Numbered from the stretch's first letter, positions 7,428 through 15,966 are shown. The stretch is 34,943 nucleotides of DNA from JAJYLM01 sp964547905 (GCA_964547905.1 CAZJPN010000039.1:1-34943); one strand, 5' to 3'. Made by a program: numbers and translations. The notes: generated by a model not told the origin, from the sequence alone.

Positions 7428-8733
7428 CATATCCAGACTAAAGCTGGCAATACTTGCTGCGGGTGATATTGTGCTCATGTACTTCTCCCTTGTGGTGATG
7501 CTGATTATACGATACCATGCAGGCTTTTACAATGAGCTTATACGCTATCATCTCGTTCCGTTTACAATACTCTTTTTTCTTTGGCTGATCTTGTTCTACA
7601 TAGGCGGACTCTACGATTTGAAAAACTTGAAGAACGGGCTTGCATTCAAAAGGAACTTTTCTTTTATCTTGTTCCTCATGCTTCTGGTCGCCATACTCTT
7701 CTTCTATCTCATCACCTCATTCGGCGTTTCTCCAAAAACAAACCTGCTATTATTTTTCATACTGTTCGGTGTGCCGGAATATATATGGAGGCATATCTAC
7801 AACATTGTTCTGGCAACGACCATGAGGCCTTTAAATTTAACAATCATAGGAAGCAACAAGGATGAACAACTTCTGATAAATTATATCACTGGCAACCCGC
7901 AGCTCGGTTACAGGATCAGGCATAAAATTGAGACAATAGACAAGAATTTCGAAGAAAAACTTACCGAAACGGACATACTTGTAATTCCGGATTATATTAA
8001 AAAGGATAAGCTCATGGTAAGGCATATCTATAATACCATTTTCAAGGGTATTGAGGTTAAAGATGTCTCCACATTTTACGAGGAGATATTCGGGAAAATA
8101 CCTCTGAGCGAACTTGAGGAGTCCTGGGTCATAGAAAATCTTTCGTCACAGCACTCCCTGTTTGACACCGCTAAAAGGCCCATAGAACTCGGGCTGGCTT
8201 TTATTTTGGCGCTGATATGTTTACCCATCATTGCGGTAATAGTGGTAATGATAGAACTGACATCACGCGGCAGTATCATTTACAAACAGCAGAGAGTCGG
8301 CAGATACGAGAAAAAATTCATCCTTTACAAATTCAGAACCATGGTAACGGATGCAGAATCCGAAGGCCCAAAATGGGCGGAAGAAGACGACTCGCGTGTA
8401 ACAACGGTAGGAAGATTTTTACGGCGCACCCATCTTGATGAATTACCGCAGCTTATCAACGTTATTCAGGGCGACCTTTCGTTTGTGGGCCCGAGGCCAG
8501 AACGTCCTGAATTTGTGGAACGTCTGAAGAAAAAGATACCCTATTATGAGGTCAGGCATATCGTAAAACCGGGTATAACAGGCTGGGCACAGATAAATTA
8601 TAAGTATGCATCTTCGATTGACGACACCTACGAAAAATTGCAATTCGATATATACTATCTCAAGAAACGTTCGCTTGTTCTTGACCTACTTATATTGTTG
8701 AAAACGATGAGAACCTTGTTTATAAATCCATAG
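7420..8733 (+). CDS. Polyprenyl-phosphate sugar-1-phosphate transferase (WbaP/WcaJ family)
   Basis: A 437-residue initiating glycosyltransferase that loads a sugar-1-phosphate onto undecaprenyl phosphate, the first membrane step of exopolysaccharide or O-antigen synthesis. The N-terminal half has about four hydrophobic helices (roughly 10-125), then a nucleotide-binding-like domain starting at LTIIGSNKDEQ. The C-terminal bacterial sugar transferase domain (PF02397-type) begins with a membrane segment near 250-275. It carries KFRTM (about 304), the catalytic-type Asp-Glu in HLDELPQL (about 338), GPRPERP (about 357) and PGITGWAQIN. Length and architecture are those of full-length WbaP/WcaJ proteins. 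It is coupled to two GT4 enzymes that would extend the product. Confidence 0.9.
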   Translation: MNDISRLKLAILAAGDIVLMYFSLVVMLIIRYHAGFYNELIRYHLVPFTILFFLWLILFYIGGLYDLKNLKNGLAFKRNFSFILFLMLLVAILFFYLITSFGVSPKTNLLLFFILFGVPEYIWRHIYNIVLATTMRPLNLTIIGSNKDEQLLINYITGNPQLGYRIRHKIETIDKNFEEKLTETDILVIPDYIKKDKLMVRHIYNTIFKGIEVKDVSTFYEEIFGKIPLSELEESWVIENLSSQHSLFDTAKRPIELGLAFILALICLPIIAVIVVMIELTSRGSIIYKQQRVGRYEKKFILYKFRTMVTDAESEGPKWAEEDDSRVTTVGRFLRRTHLDELPQLINVIQGDLSFVGPRPERPEFVERLKKKIPYYEVRHIVKPGITGWAQINYKYASSIDDTYEKLQFDIYYLKKRSLVLDLLILLKTMRTLFINP

Positions 8734-8751
8734 GTATAAGAAGGAGTAACC

Positions 8752-10152
8752 ATGAAAAAAATCTCGTTCGGTACGGAAGGGTACAGAGGCATTATAGGAT
8801 ATGATTTTAACTTTCAAACAGTTGAGCGGATTGCAAAAGCGATATCCGAGTATGTACGGGAGAACAAAGGCAAAAAACTGCTCGTCGGATACGACACACG
8901 GTTTTTATCAAAAGAATTTGCCAAGCACGCCGCAAACACAGCATCGAAGCAGGGACTCGAGGTGCTGCTCTCGGATAGCTTCTGTCCGTCTCCCGTGCTG
9001 TCAAATGCGACAAAGGGCCTTAATTTTAACGGCGGCATAATGATCACCGCAAGCCACAATCCGCCGAAATACAATGGTTTAAAGTTTAAATCGCACTACG
9101 GCGGAGCTGTATCCACCGAAGTAACAAACAGGCTGTCTGAGCTTGTTGCCAAAACTCCACAGGAAGATACACAGCCGAATGAGTACAACGAAACAATAGA
9201 TATTAAATACATATACAGACAGGATATAGAAAGGTTTATCGACAGGAAGTTCCACAACGAAAAGAGGCTGAAAATAGTCATTGATCCGATGTATGGCTCG
9301 GGCCAGGGACTTCTATCCCATATCTTCGAAGACCTCGGACATGAGGTAATAGAGATCAGAAATACAATGAACCCCTATTTTGGAGGGACAAATCCGGAAC
9401 CCGTCGATGAAAATCTAACACCGCTGAAAGAGGCTGTTTTAAAACATAAAGCTGATATGGGCATCGCACTCGATGGTGATGCAGACAGAATAGCACTGGT
9501 AAACGAGAATGCCGAGTATGTTGACGCACACAGGGTGTTCGGACTCCTTATCATGTACCTTGTTGAGGAGATGGGTATGTATGGCGAGGTGGCAAAAACG
9601 GTTTCAAGCACTGAAATGATCAATAAGCTGTGTGCACATTACAATCTGAAACTTCATATGACCAGGATCGGCTTCAAGTATATCTGCGAACTCATGCAGC
9701 ACGAAAACGTTATGATCGGCGGAGAGGAAAGCGGCGGCATAGGCATTGCAGCCCATATTCCCGAAAGGGATGGACTGCTTGCCGGTATTCTGATAACGCA
9801 GATGATGCTGAAAAGAAAAAAATCCCTTCAGAAGCTTATAGAGACGATGTATGCTATCACCGGCAGATACTATTACAAGAGGAAAGACCTGCATGTGAAT
9901 AATCCGGACAGGATATATGATACTATCATAAGTAACAAGGACAGGCTGCTGAGTAACTTTGGCAATTACGAGATCGATGATATGGATGGATATAAGTTTA
10001 TATTTAAAAATGGGGGTTTTCTGATGGCACGTGCATCGGGAACAGAGCCTGTATTAAGGATCTATGCAGAACTCACGGAAAAGGATAAAGCCGAGATGAT
10101 CGTTGATGAATTTATAAAACGGCTTATGAATATTACAGGAGGAAATATATGA
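8752..10152 (+). CDS. Phosphoglucomutase/phosphomannomutase (alpha-D-phosphohexomutase)
   Basis: A 466-residue cytoplasmic phosphohexomutase converting hexose-6-phosphate to hexose-1-phosphate, feeding nucleotide-sugar synthesis. All four functional loops are present: the phosphoserine loop TASHNPPKYNG with S101, the metal loop DGDADRIA, the sugar-binding loop GEESGGIG and the phosphate-binding loop RASGTEPVLRIY near the C-terminus. A strong GAAGGAG site precedes ATG 8752. It follows the sugar-transferase genes by 18 bases and its stop overlaps the yicC start (ATGA), linking polysaccharide precursor supply to the operon. Glucose versus mannose preference cannot be told from the motifs. Confidence 0.92.
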   Translation: MKKISFGTEGYRGIIGYDFNFQTVERIAKAISEYVRENKGKKLLVGYDTRFLSKEFAKHAANTASKQGLEVLLSDSFCPSPVLSNATKGLNFNGGIMITASHNPPKYNGLKFKSHYGGAVSTEVTNRLSELVAKTPQEDTQPNEYNETIDIKYIYRQDIERFIDRKFHNEKRLKIVIDPMYGSGQGLLSHIFEDLGHEVIEIRNTMNPYFGGTNPEPVDENLTPLKEAVLKHKADMGIALDGDADRIALVNENAEYVDAHRVFGLLIMYLVEEMGMYGEVAKTVSSTEMINKLCAHYNLKLHMTRIGFKYICELMQHENVMIGGEESGGIGIAAHIPERDGLLAGILITQMMLKRKKSLQKLIETMYAITGRYYYKRKDLHVNNPDRIYDTIISNKDRLLSNFGNYEIDDMDGYKFIFKNGGFLMARASGTEPVLRIYAELTEKDKAEMIVDEFIKRLMNITGGNI

Positions 10153-11021
10153 AGAGCATGACAGGCTACGGTATTGCAACAGGTGTCGTAGAAGGATTCG
10201 GGCTTTCCTGTGAACTGAAAACGCTCAACGGAAGGTACCTCGACGTAAATGTAAGGCTGCCCAAAGAGCTATCCGTATTCGAGGTACCACTGATAAGGGC
10301 ACTGAAGAGCAAATTTTCGAGAGGAAGTATTTTTCTGAACGTAACTGTAAAAAACTATGAGTACAAACAGAGATGGCCGTTTACCATTGACAGTAAAAAA
10401 GCCGGTCTTTACATAGAACTCCTCAAAACGATAAAAAAAGCCCTGCGTCTAAAGGGGCGCATAACGGTGGATGTTTTTTCACATTCACCGGAGTTTTTTC
10501 TGAAGGAAGATAAACCCGTAACGGACGGGGCTGTCAATGACATGATCAACATCGTAGAGGAAGCCGCAAAAAAAGCCGCGCTCATGCGCGACGCTGAAGG
10601 AGATGAGATTAAACAAGAGCTGCAGTCGCTCGCTGACAGCATAAACACAACGGTAAAGAGTATCGAAGAGAAGATACCTGCAATCATCGAACAGTACAGA
10701 AAAAAAACAATAGATCATATAAAGGATATAAAACAATCTTCCGATCTGCCGATATCGCCAGAAACTATCATTGGAAACTATATAGACAAAATAGATGTAA
10801 ATGAAGAAATAAAACGCATACAATCCCATATAAAAGCCTTCCTACAACTCCTCGATACCAGAGGAACTGTCGGAAAGAAACTGGAATTTTTCACGCAGGA
10901 ATTTATACGGGAACTGAATACCATAGGTTCCAAGGCGGGCGAGGCGGACATAACCGCCAGTGTTATAGATGCCAAGAATATTGTCGAGAGGATAAAAGAG
11001 CTCGCACAGAACGTGGAATGA
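10149..11021 (+). CDS. yicC: YicC/YloC family endoribonuclease-like protein
   Basis: A 290-residue YicC family protein. The diagnostic MKSMTGYG start is followed by the N-terminal YicC domain, including LNGRYLDVNVRLP. The C-terminal DUF1732-type segment has GKKLEFFTQEFIRELNTIGSKA and ends in the usual IVERIKELAQNVE. Family members have been linked to endoribonuclease activity and stationary-phase fitness. The gene overlaps the phosphohexomutase stop by 4 nt, has AGGAGG upstream, and is followed by gmk after 9 bases, a conserved pairing in many bacteria. Confidence 0.93.
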   Translation: MKSMTGYGIATGVVEGFGLSCELKTLNGRYLDVNVRLPKELSVFEVPLIRALKSKFSRGSIFLNVTVKNYEYKQRWPFTIDSKKAGLYIELLKTIKKALRLKGRITVDVFSHSPEFFLKEDKPVTDGAVNDMINIVEEAAKKAALMRDAEGDEIKQELQSLADSINTTVKSIEEKIPAIIEQYRKKTIDHIKDIKQSSDLPISPETIIGNYIDKIDVNEEIKRIQSHIKAFLQLLDTRGTVGKKLEFFTQEFIRELNTIGSKAGEADITASVIDAKNIVERIKELAQNVE

Positions 11022-11030
11022 GAGAGAACT

Positions 11031-11591
11031 ATGGAGCGTAAGGGGCTGATTATCATTATATCCGGACCTTCGGGTGCCGGGAAAACAACCATCATCCATA
11101 GGCTCATCAACGAGATGCCCGGGCTCAAACAGTGTATAACATATACGACGCGCAGCAAAAGACCCGAAGAAAAGGATGAAGTGGATCACTACTTCGTCGA
11201 TGAGCCTGCATTCACGCAGCTTATCGAAGACAAAAAACTTGCAGAGTGGGCTGACATAAACGGATACAGGTACGGAACTCCTAAAGCCGGGATCAATGCC
11301 ATTATCGTAACCGGCAATCACGCTATCATTGATATCGATATAAAAGGTGCTGCATCTCTTAAGTCTCTTTATCCGGAAGCCGTGTCCATATTCATCAAAC
11401 CGCCGTCAATTGGAATATTAAGGCAGAGGCTTGCATCGAGGGGGGAGAAGGATCGTTTGGAAGAGCGGTTGAAAAGGGTTACCATAGAAATGGAGCAGGC
11501 TTCAGCATACGATCATGTAGTTGTAAATGATACCATCGAGAAAGCTGTAGCATCCGTCAAACAAATCATAGAAAGAGAAAAAATCTCTTAA
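11031..11591 (+). CDS. gmk: Guanylate kinase
   Basis: A 186-residue guanylate kinase that phosphorylates GMP to GDP with ATP. The P-loop GPSGAGKTT is at about 12-20. The GMP-binding region contains TTRSKRPEEKDEVDHYF, then AEWADINGYRYGTPKAGI, the DIDIKGAASLK strand and the lid SRGEKDRLEERLKR. Length is slightly short of the usual 200 residues but no motif is missing. The common downstream partners rpoZ and coaBC are not present; instead rlmB converges on it 51 bases away. Its stop codon begins a short sequence found at two other gene ends (see repeats). Confidence 0.95.
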   Translation: MERKGLIIIISGPSGAGKTTIIHRLINEMPGLKQCITYTTRSKRPEEKDEVDHYFVDEPAFTQLIEDKKLAEWADINGYRYGTPKAGINAIIVTGNHAIIDIDIKGAASLKSLYPEAVSIFIKPPSIGILRQRLASRGEKDRLEERLKRVTIEMEQASAYDHVVVNDTIEKAVASVKQIIEREKIS

Positions 11592-11606
11592 CCCGAAAAT
11601 GCAATG
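11589..11606 (+). repeat. Short repeat beginning at the gmk stop codon (copy 1)
   Basis: The sequence TAACCCGAAAATGCAATG starts with the TAA stop of gmk. Near-copies start at the stop codons of mutM (31404-31421, 15 of 18 identical without gaps) and of the last complete gene (34785-34803, one base inserted and the final base changed). Here CCGAA could pair with TTCGG at 11610-11614 around a 12-base loop, but that pairing is not conserved in the other copies. Confidence 0.5.
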
Positions 11607-11642
11607 TGGTTCGGACGGAGAAGAACATTCTTTCTGCTCTGA

Positions 11643-12395
11643 TTATTTCTGCCCTACAATGTTTTTCAGCTCATAGATTGCGATACCCGCGGATACGGAT
11701 GCATTTAAAGAATCAGGACGGCTGCGCATGGGTATGGATACCACATGATCGCACACATCGAGTACGGGCTTTCTTATGCCGCTGCCTTCACTGCCGACAA
11801 TAAGCACAATGCCGTTTTCTACGGTTACGTCTTTGAAACCGGCCTGTCCATGCATGTCGAGTCCGATTGCCGTACATCCGTCCTCCTTGAGTGATTCTAT
11901 TTCCGTCCTCAAGTTTGCAACCATTGCTATATCCATATACTCCGTCGCCCCGCTTGATGCCTTTACAACCGCAGGCGTTATGTCGGCAGAACGCCTCTTG
12001 GTAAGGATTATACCGTGCCAGCCAAGACACGATGCAGTCCTTATTATTGCACCCGTATTGTGAGGGTCCTGCATTTCATCAAGCGCAACGATGAAAAGAG
12101 GCTCGTTTTGCTTTTTTGCCTTATCCATCATGGTTTGTATATCCGAATACGGATACGGCCCGAATTTTCCGGCAATACCCTGGTTCATGTCCGTTGATGT
12201 AAGTTTGAAAAGCTCCTGTCTCGATACAACATCCAGAGGTAGAGAGGCTTGTTTTGCGATCTGTCTGAGCATGTCTGAATACTTGTCATGCCTTGAATCC
12301 GACAGGTAGAGTCTCATCGGACTTCTCTTTCCGGCCCTTAACGCCTCAGTCACGGGGTTGACTCCATACAGTATGTCAAAAGGTCTGTCAGTCAT
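11643..12395 (-). CDS. rlmB: 23S rRNA (guanosine-2'-O-)-methyltransferase RlmB-like, SpoU/TrmH family
   Basis: A 250-residue SPOUT methyltransferase. The N-terminal substrate-binding domain has the ILYGVNPVTEALRAG signature. The knotted SAM-binding domain shows motif 1 ALDEMQDPHNTGAIIRTA, motif 2 IVGSEGSGIRK and motif 3 SIPMRSRPDSLNASVSAGIA. Family members methylate the ribose of G2251 in the 23S rRNA P-loop. It overlaps the upstream amidohydrolase gene by 4 nt (ATGA) and ends 51 bases from the convergent gmk. Relatives with this domain order also methylate other sites, so the exact target is likely but not certain. Confidence 0.9.
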   Translation of the reverse strand: MTDRPFDILYGVNPVTEALRAGKRSPMRLYLSDSRHDKYSDMLRQIAKQASLPLDVVSRQELFKLTSTDMNQGIAGKFGPYPYSDIQTMMDKAKKQNEPLFIVALDEMQDPHNTGAIIRTASCLGWHGIILTKRRSADITPAVVKASSGATEYMDIAMVANLRTEIESLKEDGCTAIGLDMHGQAGFKDVTVENGIVLIVGSEGSGIRKPVLDVCDHVVSIPMRSRPDSLNASVSAGIAIYELKNIVGQK

Positions 12396-13582
12396 AGCAG
12401 ATCCTTTGATAGGTTATTTATCCGTAACGCCGGTGTATTGATTATCGAAAGATATATATTCTTTGACACATCGGTATCAAGATAAATCAGCCCTGCGAGT
12501 TTACCTTTTTCTATGCTGCCAAGTTTATCCTCTATAAACAATGCCCTTGCCCCGCGGATTGTCGCGGCATTTACTGCAAATACCTCTGCCTTCGATTTCA
12601 GAATCGGTCTTGCTATGAGGTATAAAAATCTGATCTCATCCATCATATCGAGTGAATAGTTACTGCTCAAGCCATCGGTGCCTAAACCCAGCCTTGGATA
12701 ATTGTGCAGTAATGCTAAATCCGGCAATCCCACGCCGAGATAAGCGTTGCTTCTCGGACACAGGACAATGCCGGCGTCGTGGGATGATATAACTTCGAAA
12801 TCCTGCTTATCTATGTGAACACAATGGACAAGCGTTGCCTTCCTATGAAAAAATCCAAGTTTATATATATAATCAACAGGCGACCTGCTGCCTTCCATCA
12901 AGGGCTTTCTCCTTACAAGCACACCGAGCCTTTTTGTGAAGTTATTATCCTGTCCGGTAACGAACCGATTCTCATCGATACTCTCGGAGATATGCGTTCC
13001 ATAAGTCTCAAATCTTTTTGATGCCTCGATGTAAGCCTCTGAGGAGGTCGAGTACGGCGCATGAAGAAAGGGTCTTTCTTCCATATATGTACCATCGACG
13101 TATGTATCCCCGGTAAGCTTATGCACCGACATGACCTCTTTGAAAAGTACTGTGTAGAAAGGAGAATCAATCAGAGGCTGTTTATCTATCCCGAGTGTGG
13201 ATATCTCGCCTACACCTGCAACACCGGATCTCAAAAGTGTATTTATACCTTCCCGTACGCCTGCAGAGGCTTTTTTCTTTGAAAGCGTAAGTCTTTTTTT
13301 TACAATCTCGAGTATCCATGCAGGAAAATCATCTTTTGGCTCGAGCTTTGCCTGCATTGGACCAAGCTCGAGGTGTACATGCCCGTTTATAAACCCCGGC
13401 ATAAGTATGCCCTTGCCAAGCTCTACAACATCTACCCCGTATTTCTTTGTAAGCCTGCTTGGTGTATCTATGTCTCTGATAACGCGGTTCTTAACATAAA
13501 CGGCACCATTTTTGATGACCGGAGAGGTTACAGGGAATACATACTGTGCCGAAAAGATAATGTTATCGTATTTATCATTCAT
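12392..13582 (-). CDS. Amidohydrolase, aminodeoxyfutalosine-deaminase-like (MqnX family candidate)
   Basis: A 396-residue metal-dependent amidohydrolase of the cytosine-deaminase/MTA-SAH-deaminase superfamily. Metal and catalytic residues are visible: H68 and H70 in GFINGHVHLELG, H174 in LHAPYST, H197 and E200 in THISES, H253/H256 in LVHCVHID and D303 in GTDGLSSN. The HLEL sequence, the FPAWILEIVKKR segment and the CPRSN loop are features I associate with aminodeoxyfutalosine deaminases of the futalosine menaquinone pathway, better than with MTA/SAH deaminase or TrzN-like hydrolases. No other mqn gene is nearby, so substrate remains inference. A minus-strand TATAAT at 13618-13623 could be its -10 box, though no -35 fits. 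No Shine-Dalgarno sequence is seen; a 17-base inverted repeat abuts the ATG. It is coupled to rlmB. Confidence 0.78.
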   Translation of the reverse strand: MNDKYDNIIFSAQYVFPVTSPVIKNGAVYVKNRVIRDIDTPSRLTKKYGVDVVELGKGILMPGFINGHVHLELGPMQAKLEPKDDFPAWILEIVKKRLTLSKKKASAGVREGINTLLRSGVAGVGEISTLGIDKQPLIDSPFYTVLFKEVMSVHKLTGDTYVDGTYMEERPFLHAPYSTSSEAYIEASKRFETYGTHISESIDENRFVTGQDNNFTKRLGVLVRRKPLMEGSRSPVDYIYKLGFFHRKATLVHCVHIDKQDFEVISSHDAGIVLCPRSNAYLGVGLPDLALLHNYPRLGLGTDGLSSNYSLDMMDEIRFLYLIARPILKSKAEVFAVNAATIRGARALFIEDKLGSIEKGKLAGLIYLDTDVSKNIYLSIINTPALRINNLSKDLL

Positions 13583-13599
13583 GTGTTAAACGCTAACAC
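13583..13599. promoter_or_regulatory. Inverted repeat abutting the amidohydrolase start codon
   Basis: GTGTTA and TAACAC form perfect six-base arms around a five-base centre, directly next to the ATG at 13582 and downstream of a possible -10 box (TATAAT on the minus strand at 13618-13623). It could be an operator or an RNA hairpin at the translation start. It may also be chance. Confidence 0.3.
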
Positions 13600-13642
13600 A
13601 GCGATGATACAAGTTCAATTATAAACAAGCGAAAATATATGA

Positions 13643-14437
13643 TTACCACTGCATGGGCTTACCTTGATGAAAGAAGCCTCCGGTCGGGCCATGAGTCAAA
13701 AGGGTAGCAGCCCATACAATGCTTTTCGCCCCTGTCTTTATATCAAGAGGAGCCGATTGTCCGCCCATATCCGTGCGTACCCAGCCCGGGTGTACCGAAT
13801 TTACGATGATCCCTTTTGGGGACAGCTCCTTTGATAAGATGCGTGTAAGCATGTTCAGCCCTGCCTTTGATACGGAGTATGCGGATGAAGGCCAGCCCTT
13901 CCCGGAATATGTACCGTCACTCACAGAACGTACAAAATCGTGCATCAGTTCGACAAGCCCATCACGTGTAAGATCGGATGATTCGAAACGGCGCCTCAGA
14001 TCATTGGACAAACACGACAACTGTCCCATTATACTGGAAACCATTACAATACGGGTGCCTTTATGCATAAACGGCAAAAGTGCATCCGTCACACGCAGCG
14101 GACCGAAGAAATTTGTATCTATCGTTAAGCGTACAGAAGGTTCGTCAAACCTGCTGTTGATGGATACACCTGCATTGTTGACAAGCACATCGATCCTGCC
14201 CCCTGTATTTTGCACCTCTTCTGCAAACCGGGCGATACTCGCTGTGTCTTTTACATCAAGAACAGCCCACGAAACATCGGAACCCTTTTTATTCAGAAGG
14301 TCTGCAGCTTTTTTTATCTTCGCCTCTTCTCGGCCCGTAAGAATAACCTGCATGCCCGACTCTTTTAACCGGCGGCATGTTTCAAACCCAAGCCCCTTGT
14401 TGGCACCTGTTACAACAGCTATCTCCCTTTCGCCCAT
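13643..14437 (-). CDS. Short-chain dehydrogenase/reductase, carbonyl-reductase-like
   Basis: A 264-residue classical SDR. The cofactor loop is TGANKGLG (10-17), NNAG is at 87-90, and the active-site residues are the serine in MVSSIMGQ (134/135) and Y187xxxK191 in SAYSVSKAG. PGWVRTDMGG follows the active site. The ANKGLG loop and the 30-residue insertion before the catalytic tyrosine resemble the carbonyl reductase (CBR1-like) branch, which usually prefers NADPH. The longer frame begins at a TTG; ATG 14437 is preferred because AGAGG lies just upstream. It has 60 bases to the next codirectional gene and diverges from the acyl-CoA dehydrogenase. Substrate is unknown. Confidence 0.88.
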   Translation of the reverse strand: MGEREIAVVTGANKGLGFETCRRLKESGMQVILTGREEAKIKKAADLLNKKGSDVSWAVLDVKDTASIARFAEEVQNTGGRIDVLVNNAGVSINSRFDEPSVRLTIDTNFFGPLRVTDALLPFMHKGTRIVMVSSIMGQLSCLSNDLRRRFESSDLTRDGLVELMHDFVRSVSDGTYSGKGWPSSAYSVSKAGLNMLTRILSKELSPKGIIVNSVHPGWVRTDMGGQSAPLDIKTGAKSIVWAATLLTHGPTGGFFHQGKPMQW

Positions 14438-14551
14438 AGTACCTCTCAATCACCCCAATACATAATCAAAACGCATTGGATAGGAAGATAATATAATCAT
14501 GTTTTCATCAAGAAATAACTGCACCGCGTGACATACCATTTTTGCATCTCA

Positions 14552-14580
14552 TTGACAGAGTTTAAAATCCATAGGAAAAT
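14552..14580 (+). promoter_or_regulatory. Sigma-70-type promoter of the acyl-CoA dehydrogenase gene
   Basis: TTGACA (14552-14557) is followed after 17 bases by GAAAAT (14575-14580). That leaves a leader of roughly 40 bases with AAAGGAGA before ATG 14626. The -35 is perfect, the -10 matches four of six bases. Confidence 0.45.
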
Positions 14581-14625
14581 GTAAACGTTCAGCAAACATA
14601 TATCTGATTTAAAAAAGGAGACACT

Positions 14626-15861
14626 ATGTTAGATATTTACATGGATTCAAAAAAGACCTCTCTTATGAACGAGACAAGGGATTTCGTGAAATCTGTTCCA
14701 AAAAAACTTCTCATGGACATGGACGATAATAAGGTAATATATCCGGCAGAGTATGTCCATGAGGCGGCAAAAAGAAAATTGCTCGGTCTTAGGTTTTCAC
14801 CGGAATTTGGAGGCAGGGAACTAACATGGGAGGATGAGATTATAGCACTCGAAGAGGTTGGTGTGCTTGGAACATCCCTTGCATGTCTGTACTCGCTTGT
14901 CAGCATTGTAGGTGAAGCCATTCAGGTATTCGGCAGTGATGCCCAGCGCAAAAAATATTTAAAACCGCTCCTCGAAGGCAAGATCTTTTGTGCTGAGGCT
15001 CTCACAGAACCGCGCGGTGGTTCCGATTTCTTCGGTGCAACGACTACCGCAAAAAAGGAAGGAAACTACTACATCCTGAACGGACAAAAGAGGTTTGTCG
15101 TTGGCGCTGAAGGAGCTGATATATTCCTCGTGTATGCAAAAACCGACGAAAAGGCAAAACCGCAGACGTCTTTGAGTGTGTTTGTTGTCGAACGGGACAT
15201 GGGTGTCGAGGTTAAGCATGTCTATGGCTTGTTGGGAACACGGGGGGGCGGCGCAGGAAGGATCCTATTCAAGAACGTAAAAGTACCCGCCGAAAACCTT
15301 ATAGGCACAGAGGGTGCTGGCGGACTGATCTTCAATCAGATGATGATCCCGGAAAGGATGACATCTGCTGCCGGGGCACTGGGCGGAGCCAGGGAGCTTC
15401 TGAAGATTGCCGCAAGATACTCCGATAGAAGAAAGGCATTCGGCCAGAAGATAAGAACTTTTCAAGGAGTGAGTTTCAAGGTTGCGGACAGCATCATGGA
15501 TCTCGATGCTGCAAGTGCCATTGTTCATGCGGCTGCTAAATCGGTTGATGCGTACGGCAGTACAGGTATGACAAGAAGGCTTGTCTCAGAGGCAAAACGA
15601 TATGCAACGGAGATGGCATGGAGGGTAACAAACAGTGTGATACAGATCCTCGGCGGCATAGGTTACACCAATATCTATCCTGTTGAAAGGGGACTCAGAG
15701 ACGCAAGGCTTTCCTTAATATGGACAGGCACGAGCGAGATCATGAACCTTATAATACAGCATGAGTACTATAAAGAGGTATTGAACGAGAAGGCCTCGAT
15801 AAGAAACCTCGAGGCTGATGCGCCTGAAGCGGACAAAGAAGAAGAAAAGATATACGAATAA
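14626..15861 (+). CDS. Acyl-CoA dehydrogenase with relocated catalytic glutamate
   Basis: A 411-residue FAD-dependent acyl-CoA dehydrogenase that would introduce a 2,3-double bond into an acyl-CoA and pass electrons to ETF. The flavin-binding motif AEALTEPRGGSDF (123-135) and the C-terminal helical domain with DRRKAFGQKIRTFQ and QILGGIGYTNIYPVER are intact. The usual catalytic Glu before GTS is replaced by T367 (IWTGTSEIM). A glutamate is present instead at E243 (IPERMTSAAG), the position used by isovaleryl- and long-chain-type enzymes. The C-terminus has an acidic tail of about 20 residues (EADAPEADKEEE). An AAAGGAGA site precedes ATG 14626. No ETF or thiolase genes are adjacent. Possible substrates include branched or modified acyl-CoAs. 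Confidence 0.92.
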   Translation: MLDIYMDSKKTSLMNETRDFVKSVPKKLLMDMDDNKVIYPAEYVHEAAKRKLLGLRFSPEFGGRELTWEDEIIALEEVGVLGTSLACLYSLVSIVGEAIQVFGSDAQRKKYLKPLLEGKIFCAEALTEPRGGSDFFGATTTAKKEGNYYILNGQKRFVVGAEGADIFLVYAKTDEKAKPQTSLSVFVVERDMGVEVKHVYGLLGTRGGGAGRILFKNVKVPAENLIGTEGAGGLIFNQMMIPERMTSAAGALGGARELLKIAARYSDRRKAFGQKIRTFQGVSFKVADSIMDLDAASAIVHAAAKSVDAYGSTGMTRRLVSEAKRYATEMAWRVTNSVIQILGGIGYTNIYPVERGLRDARLSLIWTGTSEIMNLIIQHEYYKEVLNEKASIRNLEADAPEADKEEEKIYE

Positions 15862-15966
15862 ACGTATACGGGAGCCGAAAGCGATTTCGTGGTTATGACG
15901 ATATGTTATGGCGATACTCGGTTGCTTTTTTATGGTGTTTATGGCTGATGTATCAATGTGAATAAC

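Noticed and set aside
13719..14465. A 248-codon open frame on the plus strand opposite the SDR gene
   Set aside because: It mirrors the SDR coding frame, has serine-rich low-information sequence and no family motif; the SDR on the other strand has a complete active site.
15862..15957. Purine riboswitch upstream of the permease
   Set aside because: The conserved purine-aptamer core and P1 arrangement cannot be found; only simple hairpins are visible.
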